From NCBI GenBank assembly GCA_027924645.1, contig BSBN01000355.1, positions 2,925,001 to 2,989,000 on the forward strand: a stretch of 64,000 nt of DNA, in the 5' to 3' direction. The notes below the pieces were generated by a model. That model worked only from the letters and a program-made list of their open reading frames with translations, was not told where the DNA came from and ran no database searches. Both the position numbers and the translations under genes were made by a program. This stretch comes from Cunninghamia lanceolata. Taxonomy: Eukaryota > Streptophyta > Pinopsida > Cupressales > Cupressaceae. Positions 44,212 to 57,554 of the stretch are shown in pieces. Each line of letters starts with the position of its first letter. The stretch's first letter is position 1.

Positions 44212-45222
44212 ATGGGACGAAAAAAGCTGGATATATGTTACATCAAGGAGAAGGCAAAGCGATCAATGCATTTTAGAAACAGATTAAAAGGAATCTGCAA
44301 GAAAGCTCATGAGCTCTCTGTAATCTGTGGTGCAGACATTCGTTTTGCAATTGAAGATGAAGATGGTAATCACTTTGTTTCTGGGACATCTACGGTGGAT
44401 CCTGCTATTGTCAATTCATCCAGCAAGCTCAAAGTCTACAACCCTGCACTTCACAAGTTCATGGAGGTAAGAGAAGATGAGGAAATTCTTGAAACTCAAA
44501 GTTTTAGTATTGAGAAACGGCAAGAACAACATCCATCTGCAGGTGAGGGAAGACAAATTTCTGTAGCACCATTTCCTCCGACTTCTTCTATGGATGTTGA
44601 GCAGCAATTGGATTATTATCACTTTGTTTCTGAAAACAATGGTGAGACATCTACAGTCGTGAATTCATCCCGCAAGCTCAAAGTCTACAACCCTGCACTT
44701 CACAAGTTCTTGGAAGTAGGAGGAGATGAGGGAATTCTGGAAACTCAAAGTTTTAGTATTGAGAAACAGCCGCAAGAACAACACCCTTCTGTAGCGCCAT
44801 TTCCTCCAACTTCTTCTATGAATGTTGAGCAGCAATTGAATTATGATCAAAAGGAGCTTTGGCCTGAGCTATACAATTGTTCATTATCTTCTTCTTATAT
44901 AGAGTTGCCAGACGAAGATGGCAATGAGTTTGTTTGTGAGGAGACAGTTGGAGTTGAAGATTATAATATTATAGCAGAGAAGCAGCAAGAACAACACCCA
45001 CCTCCATCATGTGTTCCAAATGGAGATCCAGCGATATATATGGGTGAGACTGCAGTCGACAGATCACAATTAGCTCTACCACCATCTCCTCCAACTTCTT
45101 CCATGAACGTTGAGCAGCAATTGGATTATTATCAAAAGGAGCTTTGGCCTGAGCTATACAATTGTTCATTATCTTCTTCTTCTATAGAATTGCCAGATCA
45201 AGGCTTGGTTGGTGAGTTCTGA
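44212..45222 (+). CDS. MADS-box protein, type I-like, with internal repeats (copy 2)
   Basis: Same 336-residue protein as 11663-12673. The only base difference I see is TTT to TTC in the last sense codon. Such identity fits a young duplication and gives no information about selection by itself. Confidence 0.82.
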   Translation: MGRKKLDICYIKEKAKRSMHFRNRLKGICKKAHELSVICGADIRFAIEDEDGNHFVSGTSTVDPAIVNSSSKLKVYNPALHKFMEVREDEEILETQSFSIEKRQEQHPSAGEGRQISVAPFPPTSSMDVEQQLDYYHFVSENNGETSTVVNSSRKLKVYNPALHKFLEVGGDEGILETQSFSIEKQPQEQHPSVAPFPPTSSMNVEQQLNYDQKELWPELYNCSLSSSYIELPDEDGNEFVCEETVGVEDYNIIAEKQQEQHPPPSCVPNGDPAIYMGETAVDRSQLALPPSPPTSSMNVEQQLDYYQKELWPELYNCSLSSSSIELPDQGLVGEF

Positions 45223-48200
45223 TCCGATTTTAATCACAAAACCTTATTATTCTTTCCATTGTAAAATCTTGAATTACTGAATTCTGCAATAAATTTTATT
45301 TCTAGCATAATGACATGGCTTTTAAAACATTACTTTTTTCTAGGCAATAAATTTAATTTATTGCCTAATAACATTATTTTAGGCAAACGTGTTTTCAGAA
45401 ATAGGGCCTGCTTCATGGGAGTTAAACATTTAAGAGTTCTCCGATGCTCTGATCTTCTATCTTTTTCATATTTTCTTACTGATTAAGTAACAACCTTTTA
45501 CACCCTTGTTTGAGGGAGACAATATCCACAAAGGCCTACTATCATTTATACAATCAATGTAGCCCCTGTTTAGTTCGTTGCCATGATATTTAGCACTAAT
45601 GCCCTAAACAGTAAACAGTACATGTACTAGTATTTAGAATTTATCAACTGTGCTTTCAATGAGAATATATTTCTTCGACCAATCACACAAATATACCAAT
45701 CTCAAGAGCAAAACTCAGTTCTTTCAAATCTGCAAGTGAAATAAGCAGACTTGCATTGCAATGCCACTTTGAGGCAACAAACTCCCGTCACAATAGTTCA
45801 ATCTCAGGACACAAGATCCTTATACTACTAACACTTGGATGGAGCAGGCCAGAATTTGATGTCATGTAGTCCATTCTTACGGTTTAGTTTTAATCAAAAA
45901 CAATTAATATTTTAACTCCACAGAGACTTTGATTGACTTATTTTTTTTTTATATGATTGTATATGGTAGAATTTTCTTGTAAGCAAACACCTGATTTTTA
46001 ACTTGTAATTATGTTTTCTTCGATGCCAAAACTTTAGAAACTTATCCATGGTTACTTATGTGTGCAGGGTGGTGAAACTCAGAGGAAAGGCCCAAATCAG
46101 GTTGAAGAATCTAAAATGGTTTTTAAGACTTGCATTGGCAACAAAGATTCCAAGGTTGTAAATGTTCGAATATGAAGTCCAACAGTCATCCCCGTAGACT
46201 TGCTTCTCCCGCCAACATTTTGTCTCTCGGTTTTTCTTCGGAGACTACCAATATTTTTCAATTTTTCAACATGGATAATGTAATAAATATATGAGATATA
46301 CTGCTGTAAATGTAACTGTGAAAACAGAGATAATAATAAAAGAGATTTCCCCTGCTTCCCGTGGATGTAGCCAAATTGGTGAACCACATAAATTCGGTGT
46401 TCTGTGTTTTTCTTTTGTATTGTCTTGCATCTATTTAATTCTGTGTTTAAACTGTTTATCTATCTGTACTTCGAGTCAACAGTAAAGACACTTGTGCTTG
46501 TTTCCAAAAACTTTATCTCACAACCTTGGGCTATGATATTTTATTAGTAAATATATCACAATCAGTTTTTTAATGAAAATGGCTCTTGGCACTCATTATG
46601 AATATGGAGAAAAATGTCTCTGGCCGGTCTAAACTTTTAAACCAAAGTGTGTTCTCCATTCTCTCCCATAACACCCTGTAGATATTAATATATTTCTCGA
46701 TTACCCTTCAAGAACGAAACCAAGATAGATTGGGTGTTATGAATATTGAGAAACATGTACTAGGGATTTAATGAAAAGTTGCTCACGTCACTCTGCATCT
46801 CACCTCCCCGCCTTTGGTCTCAAGATGTTTTACAGTTTTTTTTTAATGAAGAGTTTTGTATGATAACTCTATATTTGTCCCATGATTTGAACCGATTTGT
46901 CTTTATTGCTATTATTATTTCATTTCAATAATTGTGTGGAAGTACTTCTAATTGTTCAATTATTTTATTTTATTGGATCAGTCATTCCAGGTTTCATTCT
47001 AAAACTTCATATTAAGATTGTTATGGTTTAAGAATTTCGAAGAGCTTGCTTTGAATTATCTTGTCCATTGCATCAACATCAATCATGAGAATTCTGATGC
47101 AATCATTTCTGTGCATTATGTGGTTTCTGGTTTTGAATGTCAGATTCTGTCTTTACATGAATCTGCTCAATTTTGGTAATCTGTATATTGAAAGTTTGAT
47201 TAAAAATGGAGGTATTTGTATATGAGGACCTGTTGTGACAGCACTTACTTTTAAGCCTGCTTTATTATATAGATGCCTTAATGCTTTTATAAAAGATTAA
47301 GCTTTCTATTATGATGAGTGCAAGGCTACCAAGGCTGATCTAGGAATTCTCTGATCTTTGCTTCAATGTCATACATATTTCCAAAGTAATAACAAGTTAG
47401 TTGTCAAACTGTTTTATTTAAATATTATCCATTTCAATGGTCAAACAATCAAAAGTAATTTACAAATCATTCAGAATAAAAAGTGGTAAATATTTGTCCT
47501 ATTTTTATTGGCCGATTGACCTTTAACTGTTAAGGCGGATGATTTAAGAATAACCATTGTCAAAATAAGTTAGACTTTGCATTTGTGGGCATATCCATCC
47601 ATTTTCTCCACATTGTATTTTGGAATGATTTTCAGGCAACATTGAGACTAGTGAAAGTGGTTATAGCTAGACTTATAGGACAGAAGGTGCAATAGCATAT
47701 AAAATGTATTGTAGAGGGTTTTATTGCTTCGGTGTGATGACTAAAAAACTCCATTCAAAGCAAAGGTTTGCTCGATTAACTTGTGTTGTTGATTTTATGT
47801 TTATCTATTGCCATCATCGGAACTCATAACAAGCAAACATTTTTATGTTATGCGCTCATTCTACCACAGATCAGGTTGCTTCTTGAAATGCTGATACGAA
47901 AATGTGATACAAAAAAGCTTAATGGGGTTTTGTTTTTAGGAAATATTATTATATGTAAGAAAGGTCCCTGGATAAGGGAACAATTTGTCCGCTTCTTAGA
48001 GAGCAAAGTAGGAGCCCTGAAATTATTTGAAGGTGTTGCCTTTGCTTCCAACCTGAACATGGCAGGGTAAAATATTTTTTATAAAATTGCAATGGTTTGC
48101 AATTGGGATTTAAATGCGTGAAGATTGTCATTTGAACATTTACCTTTTGTGACAATGTGACACTTCAAAGTTCATAGTAGGATTGTCATTTAAATTTTTA

Positions 48201-49113
48201 CGTTAGGATATTCTTTGATTGTCAGTTAGGTAGCCGTCAAACTTGCGAAATTAAATTTAGGTTTCATTTTATTTTTATTATTTAGGTTAGTTTAGCTGCA
48301 ATCAATATTATAGATTTATTTTATTTAGGTATGGACTTGGTTTTTAATAAATGTTATTTTTATTTATTTATTAAGTATATAATAATTAATTTTAATATAT
48401 ATTATTAATTTATTTAATAAATTTGATAAGTATATTTGAAATGAGTTGGAAGGGAAAACATGTGTAGAAGTAGGGGTTGTTGTATGCTTGGGAGAGGTAG
48501 AGGATGAGGAAAACAATGAAGATGAGAAGGAAGAGGATGAATGAAGCAGAGACTTTGATGATGCGGAAGAGGAAACATGTTGGATCTTTTGGTTTAAGGC
48601 TTGGTTGAAGGCCTCAGAGGCAAAATATGTGGTAGTTGGGAAGGACATTTCTGTTATAGTAGAGGGATTGGCTATTGCTAGGCAAGGTTCTGGCTTGCAG
48701 CAGGAGTTGAAACATGGGTTTCTTCTCACTCCCCATACCATAGAGGGTCAGTGGTTGCTGGCTCGAGTGGTGAAAGTGTGTGTGGGATATCATAGCTAAT
48801 ATGGTGTTGGTATCTACTTTTTGCCCCCATTATGTTCAAGGAGATTGTCAGTGTTTCTACTCCTTCCGATGCCCTTGGTTAGAAGATTGAATTTGTGGTG
48901 TCGAAAGCTAAGCTATAGGGGTCCAGGTTTTTGTTGTTCAAAGTTTAATTTTGGAGAGGGACAGTCATGTCATATGCTCTTCTAACTCTCAAGTTTTAGA
49001 TGGAGCTAGTTGAGGATGGGTCAATGTAGTTAAAGGTAGTTACATTCTCACTCTTACCTCTCCCTTGCAGCTAGTTGAGTATGGTGAGGGCCTTCTCCTA
49101 TGGATACCAAACT
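45223..49113. other. Region downstream of MADS copy 2 (copy of 12674-16564)
   Basis: Holds the possible exons at 46068-46175 and 47783-48070; otherwise no recognised gene. Confidence 0.45.
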
Positions 49114-49446
49114 CTAGTGGAAAGGGCCTTCTTCATCAATCCTCGGAGATAAACTCGTATGCTGATTGAATTTATTTTGGAAAGGCTTCTTAGGAGGGAA
49201 ATGCATTTTTTGAAACTTGCTTTTTAGAATGGAAGATTCAAGTGCCAAGGCTCTTTTGGTATCCTCTTGAAGAGATGGAGGATCAAAATCTTTGACTAAA
49301 CCTTTGAGTGATTCAAATAGGTCTTCAACAAATAACATAACCAACCTTATCTTAGTTATGTCAAGTATCATGATGGAAAACTTTTGAAAATTAGTAATAT
49401 AGCTCTCAACACTACCATACTACTTGAGCTATGCTAATTCCCAAAA
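49114..49446 (-). pseudogene. Ty3/gypsy gag relic (copy 2)
   Basis: Duplicate of 16565-16897; one Tyr to His difference (TAC/CAC codon, near 49202). Confidence 0.7.
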
Positions 49447-49478
49447 ATGCACTTCAGGTTTTTTTTTTGTTAAACTTG

Positions 49479-49798
49479 ATTACCAGTTGGGAGGCTCTAG
49501 ATTGGGCTAGAGTATCCAATCAAGATGTTGGGATGTTACTTTTAGATTTTAAGAAAGGATACATGATAGAATTGAATGGCCTTTCGTCCTAATGGAACTA
49601 GAAGCCTTTAGATTACCAAATTTATTATGTAAAATGATTAAAACTCTCTTAAGAGATGCAATAGCACAAGTGGAAGTTAACAAAGAATTAACCAATGAGT
49701 TCCAATTACAAAGGTCCATTAGACAGGGGTGCCTCCTCGCCCCCTCTCTATTTGTAATAGCAATAGATGCCCTCCATTATATCTTCAGAGACCCCTCC
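49479..49798 (+). pseudogene. LINE reverse transcriptase relic (copy 2)
   Basis: Duplicate of 16930-17249 with the same frameshift and the same truncation point. Confidence 0.85.
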
Positions 49799-50109
49799 AT
49801 GAGCCCAAAGTTTTTCTTCCGATTTCACTTCCATTTTTGCTTCCAGATTTGCTTCCATTTTTGCTTCTAGGTTTGCTTCCATTTTTTCTTCCAGGTTTGC
49901 TTCTAGTTTAGCGCTGGATTTGGCACCCAATTTGGCTTCCAGTTTTGCTTCCATGTCTACTTCCATTTTTCCTTCTAGTTTTTCTCTCAGTCATGCTTCA
50001 TATTTTGCTTCTTGTATGGTGTCGAAAATAGCTTCTTTTTTGGCTTCCTAGTTGAAACCAAGTTTTGCTTCCATTATGACCTCCTTTGTTGCTTTGGGCT
50101 TTTCTTCCA
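49799..50109 (-). repeat. 12-bp minisatellite coding for EAKx on the minus strand (copy 2)
   Basis: Duplicate of 17250-17560 with no length change, notable for a minisatellite. Confidence 0.65.
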
Positions 50110-50680
50110 ATTTAACAAGATAATTATATAAAAAAATAAGATAATTATTATAAAATAACAAGATCATTATTATAAAATGATCATCATCTATAATTAAAAC
50201 AAGTGAGTCAAATATCTATAATTTAATTGAATTTTACAACATCCATCCTAAGAAATAAATTAAAATCATCATACGTAATAAAAATCCATCCAAAAATCAT
50301 CGACCACTTTCAATATATAAATTGACAAGTCAATATTAATAAGATCATCATCATATATAACTAAAACAAGTGAAAGTCAAATATGCCAGTAGATCAATAA
50401 CATGTCAAAATGATACATGTCCAACAGTCGACATAAGTCAAAATGATACATGTACAAATGATACAAGTAAAAATGATAAATTATGTAACTCACAATGATA
50501 CAAGTCAAGATGATACATATCCAAATGATATAAGTCAAATTGATACATGTGAAAATGATACAACTCAATAATATGGAACTGCAGGCCGTGAAAATGATAC
50601 ATATGATAGTAACCATGAAAAGAGGCATCATAACGATATATCAGCAATGATCCATGATGCAGTCTATATCATCATGAATG

Positions 50681-50890
50681 TCACTGGGTACTACCAGCAA
50701 CTGCCTCATCATCATCATCACCATCGTGATCATCATCATCATGATCGTCGTCGTCGTCATCATCGTCATTGGCCTCGTTGTCTTCTGTATCTGCATCATC
50801 CTCATCCTCTGCCGTGTGATCTATACCAGAACCAATATAATCTGGATCTATATCATCAGGATCATCTTCATCCTCTGGAAGACCCGTGTT
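50681..50890 (-). CDS. Acidic terminal exon of an unidentified gene (copy 2)
   Basis: Duplicate of 18132-18341, coding part unchanged. The T tract before the acceptor differs by one inserted base and one substitution, keeping GTAG. Confidence 0.4.
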   Translation of the reverse strand, partial: NTGLPEDEDDPDDIDPDYIGSGIDHTAEDEDDADTEDNEANDDDDDDDDHDDDDHDGDDDDEAVAGSTQ

Positions 50891-51347
50891 CTACAAACAA
50901 AAAAACATTTAAAATGAAAATTTATTATTTATTTCATGTAATAATTTATTTTTCTATTATATATCTAATATTCCAACATATGAAACGAAACATAATCATA
51001 TTACATCATATCAAAGTGCACATACCATAATAAAATTTCAAAAATGTTACAGCTAATATGTAATTCCAATGATGTAAAACATGCAACAATTCTAATAAAT
51101 GTTACTAAAGATCATAAAAAAATTGTTATACAATTTAACTATCAACTGTAAGTTCTATTACATAACCTTAGGTGCCACAAATTGCGTGGTCAATGTATGT
51201 TCTTTTTCACTATTAATCTAATAACCTGCATTAGACAGAAACATTAAAGAGTTTTTAAGTAGCAGTTGATTAAATTCTCTTACATGTCATTAATGAATGC
51301 ACCCTTTTTTTTTCAATAATTATTTGTCTTAAGGTTCATGAGTAACC

Positions 51348-51894
51348 TTAAGATAAAGGTCTAATAGTTGTTCCATGGGGCATGTTTAACAAACCAAATG
51401 CAATTGCCAACTTTTCACCATGGTGGCAGAGAAATAATTCTTTTTCCCATCCTTCCACAGCATTAAGTAAATTCTTGAATCTGGAAAATACCTTGCCGCC
51501 TTCATCTTCCAAGCCAATTTCTCCAACTTTGCAGAGGTCTTCTTTATCTATGGATGTGATCTGTCTCATACACAAAAAAGCATGTACCATTTTATGCCCT
51601 TCAATCCAACTGCATCTGGGCATTTTTTTAATTCCTCTATCTTTCATCAATCTCCTTACCTCACCACACCTGCCCACTTATGGATAGATGTTTGAGAGAA
51701 GAACATAAGTTGTGCAACATTTTAGGATCCAAATCAAAAAGCAGTGCTGCTGTAAATACTCCTAAGCCTATATTCATATGTGATCTATAGGCACCAAGAA
51801 AACACGTGCATACAACCAGCATAGATTTAACAGGTATCTCAATGATAAAGTTTAGGGTGTGAGCAAGGAGGTCAATCACACACGTATACAAAGA
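51348..51894 (-). pseudogene. PPR-DYW protein relic (copy 2)
   Basis: Duplicate of 18799-19345 with the same frameshift and truncation. Confidence 0.85.
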
Positions 51895-52302
51895 GGCCAA
51901 CAGGGTGGCTGATCTCCTAGCAAATTGAGGGGTTGAGCAGGAAATAGGGGAGGAATGCTTTTTTGAAGGGCAGTGTTTCGAGGATCTGAGAAAGATACTA
52001 ATCAAGGACGATGGGGATTTAGGAATTTTGTAGGTATAGCTCAATGTAGGAGATCTCAAAAGAATCGACAGAAGGCATGGCTCTCTCCAAGATAGGAAAT
52101 CCCAGGGGAGATAGGAAGGACTGTCCCCAGTCTGGTTCGATTAGGGAAGAGTCAAGCAAGCGTTCCTTTTCCAGAAGTGAGGACGGTTCAGATAGGCAAA
52201 AAGCATCGTAAAACCTGCAACTTTTAGACCACGTAAGTCACGAGGAAGGTAATCAAGAGAAACTTCCTATTTTAGGAGGACAGCTCGAAGTCTCCCATAA
52301 CA

Positions 52303-52770
52303 ATGGCGGGCAGAAACCACTTCGGAGTCCACTTCGAGTGCTTGGAGGAGTCGGTGGACTAGCAAGTCCGCCGCTTATTTAGTACAGAGGAGGAGGGGCT
52401 ACGTAATTCCATCAAAGAGATTATAGGGATACGGGGAGCACAAGGCAGCCATATCCATGACAGTATCCTTTTAGAGAGTTTCTATGTGACTGACGTCCAA
52501 GCCATATGGTCTCTTGCCAGGGCGTCAAGATTTACAGGTTTTATGGTCAATGAGGGGGTCAGGGATGATGTTATTATTGCAGGCCAGTACACCAACCCAA
52601 ATCCAAAAAAAGGTTTCATCTGTGACGTGGAGGCAATCAAGAAGAAGAAGAAGAAAACTAAAGAAGCCCTCAAGATCTTCAAAGAGGGACTGGAAAACTG
52701 TGACATGACTTCTTTTGTAAACTTTATAAGCCTATATGGCAATTTGTTCTCAGTAGAACAGCTAGAATGA
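52303..52770 (+). pseudogene. Unrecognised ORF with one internal stop (copy 2)
   Basis: Duplicate of 19754-20221. Two changes alter codons: Ser2 to Ala (TCG/GCG) and Thr to Ala near 52579 (ACA/GCA). The TAG is shared. Confidence 0.35.
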
Positions 52771-53497
52771 ATTAACTCCCTCGTGGATGGGATAAACTCC
52801 ATCTCAGAGGCTATGTAACTTTTGATATTTTGATGTAACTTATCATCCTCATGAATACAAACATCATCACAAATGTTGGAAACACGTCATTGGTTCAAAT
52901 TGACATCTATCTCATTAACAAAGAGATTAGAAACTTTAGGTATACCAAGAAGAAAGTCAAGATCATGTATCTCAAGTTTGACTCTTACATCCATGCTTTC
53001 CTTAGCAAGACTATCCTTAAGAGTATACTTGTGGTAGCTGAAAACTCACATTTACATGACCAACAATTAAAAAAATTGTGCCTATATCATGATTAAACTA
53101 AGATCTACAAGTTTTGTCCCCATGGAGTGTACATTTGCAACACTACACAAGCACAAAAATCTTCAATTACATCTTCAAGATGGTCATTCCAATCATCTAG
53201 TTCATCATACAAGGAAATTGGCTCAGGAGGAGGAGTTAGACAAGTAACTTCTAGGAACACTAAATAGTACCCTTCCATTAGCGTCAAGGGTTCAGTAAAA
53301 AATATAGTGGCCCTAGTTAGCAGGTTGTATGGGGAGAAGGATGCTTCTCATTTTCAAGAATCCTAAGTCTCATTGCTACATATGTTGCTTAAAGAAGGGC
53401 CAATTTTAAACGAGGTAGTTGCTTTGTCACTCACTTTGTGCAATGAAATGACGAGAGTCGAGTCTCCTTATATCACTGTAGATTTACATACAGTAAC

Positions 53498-54791
53498 TGT
53501 TGCAAGTATGAGGTGAGCCAGTGTTGTCATTGATGTCAACATACTCATATTGCATTGACAAGAAGGATTTGATGAGCTGTGTGCTGAGGATATTGAGAAA
53601 ATTAGCCTCAGTCAGGAACAGTGAAGAACAGTGATGAGAAGAAGGCAAATGTACTGTATAGGATGAGAACCGGAGGATGCGGATTAAAGGGTTAGTAGAT
53701 ATGAGTCTTGAGATGCTTCAGTTAAGATTTCAGAGGTCCGCATGAAGATCTGAAGGAGTTGTGGCTGTCAGTATAGAACCGGTTCCGGCAAGTATCCAGA
53801 GGTGACAGAGGATCACAAAAAGGTCCGGTGAGGTCTGAAATTGTATTATCCTAATCTGCGGATTGGACGGAGTGTTTGGGATGTCCTTGTGATGTGTCAT
53901 CCTTATTTGTGTATGTTTTGGAGGTCCGGAAGTACCTCTTGCATTATGACAGTGGCGACAGACTGTGTTCTTGAAGTTCCGGATGAGGAAGACAAGAGAT
54001 TCCAGTAAGTAGAGGAAGTGCGGATGTATCCGGTCATTCAGATAGGCTTGTGAAGGTTCTTGGATCATGTTTAGGTTGTGTTGTTGGTCCGCATTGATGG
54101 TAGAGCCCGGAATTGAAGTTATTCTTCCGGATGAAGTTCTTGCTCTGTTTAGCCGACCGGATGAGTTGTTCATCCTGCGAATGTTCTTGTGATGGCCGAC
54201 CGGATGTGTTATTCATCTTGCGGATACTCTTATGGTTGTTTGCCGACTTAGATGTTTGTTCCTAAGTCGATGTCTTGTATAAATAACCGTTTGTGAGTTC
54301 ATTTCAAAGTGTGGTGTGTGGATGAGTGTGGCATAGCGAAGAAACGTGCGAAAGGCAGAGCAGAGATTTTTGGGCTTAATTGGAACTGATCCGGACATGG
54401 TAGAGATGTCATTCTCCAGTTCAAGACTGTGATTTTTATCACTTTGTAGACAGTGTGTCTCCTTGTAGGCAGTGGGCCTCTTTGTGAGCAGTGTGCTCGG
54501 GCAGTGAGCCCTTATTGGCATGTGCCATTAATTTTTCTTTATTCTTCTAACAGAGAATAATTCTTGGGTTAATCACCCCGTGGTTTTTCCCTTAACCGGG
54601 TTTTCCACGTCAAAATCTTGGTGTTCAATGTGTTGATGCTTATCTGCTCTTGTGTTTATGTATTATGCTTTCATGGATGATTATTTGATATGCTGCTAAC
54701 TAACAACAAAGAATCAAGTGTTTGAAAGAAGAAGAAGTTTTATACAACTGATTCACCCCCCCCCTCTCAGTTGTATGCCCTAGATCCAACA
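53498..54791 (+). mobile_element. Ty1/copia-type solo LTR with GTAAC target duplication (copy 2)
   Basis: Duplicate of 20949-22243, one C shorter in the terminal C run, same flanks. It has about five substitutions in the first 820 bp, mostly transitions. Confidence 0.9.
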
Positions 54792-54796
54792 GTAAC

Positions 54797-56859
54797 CTCT
54801 AATACAATAACACCAGACAATGCACACTTAACTTTATGGTACGTTAGCCCAGACATGATGCTATAGAAATCTGAAGGTACCTCCTACTAAAGATGTCATG
54901 CCATAGACCAGATACCACTGTATAGTAGATATCACATCTACAGTAACAACTTCCTTCCAAATGTAGTGTTACAGTCTATGATTAACATGCATAGACCTTT
55001 CTAGTGTTTACAAGATAATTCCTTAGTCAACACCATACTAGTGTCCACAAGATGTTTCCACAGTTAAAATAAGAAATTAATGCTACTTTGCAAACAATAA
55101 GCAAGCCTTCAGAGAGCTTAAAGTTTCCATGTACGTCCATGCACAATAACTTAATCAACCCTTAAGATTTTATGGACAATGAAACAAAAGGTCCAATATT
55201 CCATTTATGAGTCCTCTATCCAAATGACGCAGTGATCACAATTACATAATATCTACTGTTCTGTGGGTGCTGCTCAATCATTCAAACATAGGGAAGTCCA
55301 TACTAAGACAAATTTGTTCACAAACAGTCTCCAATTTAATAAATACTAGTTTGAAATCACATTTCTAAGTTAGTGCAAGTCATTACAATGAACTCAAAGG
55401 TCATTCTTATCAAATGAATGCCTTCACAATAGACTGTTCTAGTTACAAGTACAATACAACTATTGCAATGTTACACAACTGTATGCAATTGACAAAACCC
55501 ATTCTTTCCAAGAGTCAACCGGTAATCAAATACAATCATGTAGTGTTGTTTCAACATTGTATTCCATTGTGGCTTCAGTAATGCAAACCTCATAACCTTG
55601 GAGGGAGTGTTGGGGGGAAAGTTGACCCGAACCAAGGATCCAAAACCATCCCAAAACCCCACCTAGGAGTGGCATTATTAATACCAAGAAGACCTCACAT
55701 CCACAATTGAGAGAGTGGACATTTATAGGTGAAATACCAACACCATTACGGTTTACAACCATGTCAAAAAAAGATAACCATGAACCAGGCCAGGTTTCCT
55801 CAAGACTCATGGTATGTTGCAATGATAGGATTGTAGCAATTCTAGCTAGGGTTTAAAACTCCACCTCAAAGTGTGACCAAATTAATGTAGCTTCCTTCAT
55901 TATAGAAATCCAAAACACAATAACCAACAGTTTGCCATAGTTCATAAGTCCCATGATCTTAAGTTTGAACTCTCACAGTTAACAATATTTTCCTCATCAA
56001 AACCCTTTAGCATAGGCTTTCACAAGACCACATATAGTTACAGAAGTTAAAGGGAAATGTTTCACCAAAATGGTTAGTGTAATTTTACAAGAATGGATGA
56101 CAAGGAGCTTTACTTCAAAGAAAGGTTAGCTTAGTTGAAGAAGACTAGTTGGCGATTTGATTCTTAGTCTCCAACCCAAATAGCAAGACACTCAGCCAAC
56201 ATGATGAGCACACCCAAAGTCTCCTTCCTCTAAATCACTTACAGTCCAACCATCAACCTTCCTTCCTCGGCCCCAAGGCAAAAAGAAGAATTCCCCCCCA
56301 AAATGGTTCCCCACTCCTTCCTTTTCTCCTTCACATATCCCAAAACCAAGCACATTAAAGACTAGTACTTCCCAAAGCTATTATGGTAGAGGAGAGTTAA
56401 TGCCTACTGCCAATTATGGCTCCTTCTCAACAAAAAAACATGTGCATATTAAAATTTAAATGTCCACTATTATATTTCAAAGGTTTGAAATATAACCAAC
56501 AACGTAACTGTAATGCATGCCCCCCTTTAAGTCTTATAATAAAAGGTTAGGAAACAAAGACTTGAGATAAACCCTTTGGTCTGTTCACTTAGGAGACCAC
56601 CTGAAAACTCAATCATAACTACATCCACATGATCAACAAGAATGACAAGAGACCTATGAATAACAATCTAGTTAAGTCAAAAAGACAAGAAGACCAATAG
56701 ATACCAAACACAACAAACAGAGTACAACTGTAACTATCTGTCTCAAGTATCACTCTATAACCTCTTCAAAGATTATTGAAACTCAACACAAGAAATGCAA
56801 ATTGACATATTAACACAACAATATCCAACTAAGTTATTGAAAGTCAACTATTGATACCT
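54797..56859. other. Unassigned stretch (copy 2 of 22249-24310)
   Basis: No recognised gene; an extra A near 55767 lengthens a minus-strand open frame that has no motif. Confidence 0.5.
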
Positions 56860-57549
56860 CATTCTCCATCTAGATTACAGAATCGGTCCACCATTTTCTT
56901 TGTAACATTTCCTTTTCAAATTGCGTTGGCTGTCGGCCATATTTCTCCTCCTGTCAAAACATGGCATATGGACTAAATAAACTAATTAATATGCAATCAT
57001 TTACTTTTTCCTAGGAAATTAAAAAATATCATTTAACATATTAAATATACCTACAAATGTATAGATCAAGGCCTGTAAACCTTTCTGGCCACTGTGATGA
57101 GTGGCAAGAAATTTGTCAAGCCTAGCCTTGGAGGCCTTGTCCTGAAACATATACTAATTCAATTTAATTACGCACAAATAAAATTTAAAAATCATTTAAT
57201 AAATTTGATAAAATCTTATGAGCAAATTCAAATACCTGCATACTCTCCTCACCTGACTTCCTCTGTGCATCAGAATTCTCATATGTTTTTACAAGCTCTT
57301 TCCATACTTTCAAACTTACATCAATTGGCCTTTTTTTGAGCCTTATCTTGGGAGGGATTTTTTTTATCTTCTTTGTTTGGTTGCACCAAAATCTCTTGCA
57401 GTTTTGAGACATTCATAGCTTTATTTTCTTTACAGACCAACATGTGCCAAATTCAGTCTCCATGTCATGGATAACTGCTTTTTGCAGGTGCATGGGTATC
57501 TTTGAGAATGGCAAATGTAGATGGTCTTTGAATCGTTGAAGGCATGATT
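56860..57549 (-). pseudogene. Plant transposase-like gene, 3' half (copy 2, left of element C)
   Basis: Duplicate of 24311-25000 with the same exon borders and internal stop. It abuts the 5' LTR of element C. Confidence 0.42.
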
Positions 57550-57554
57550 CCTTC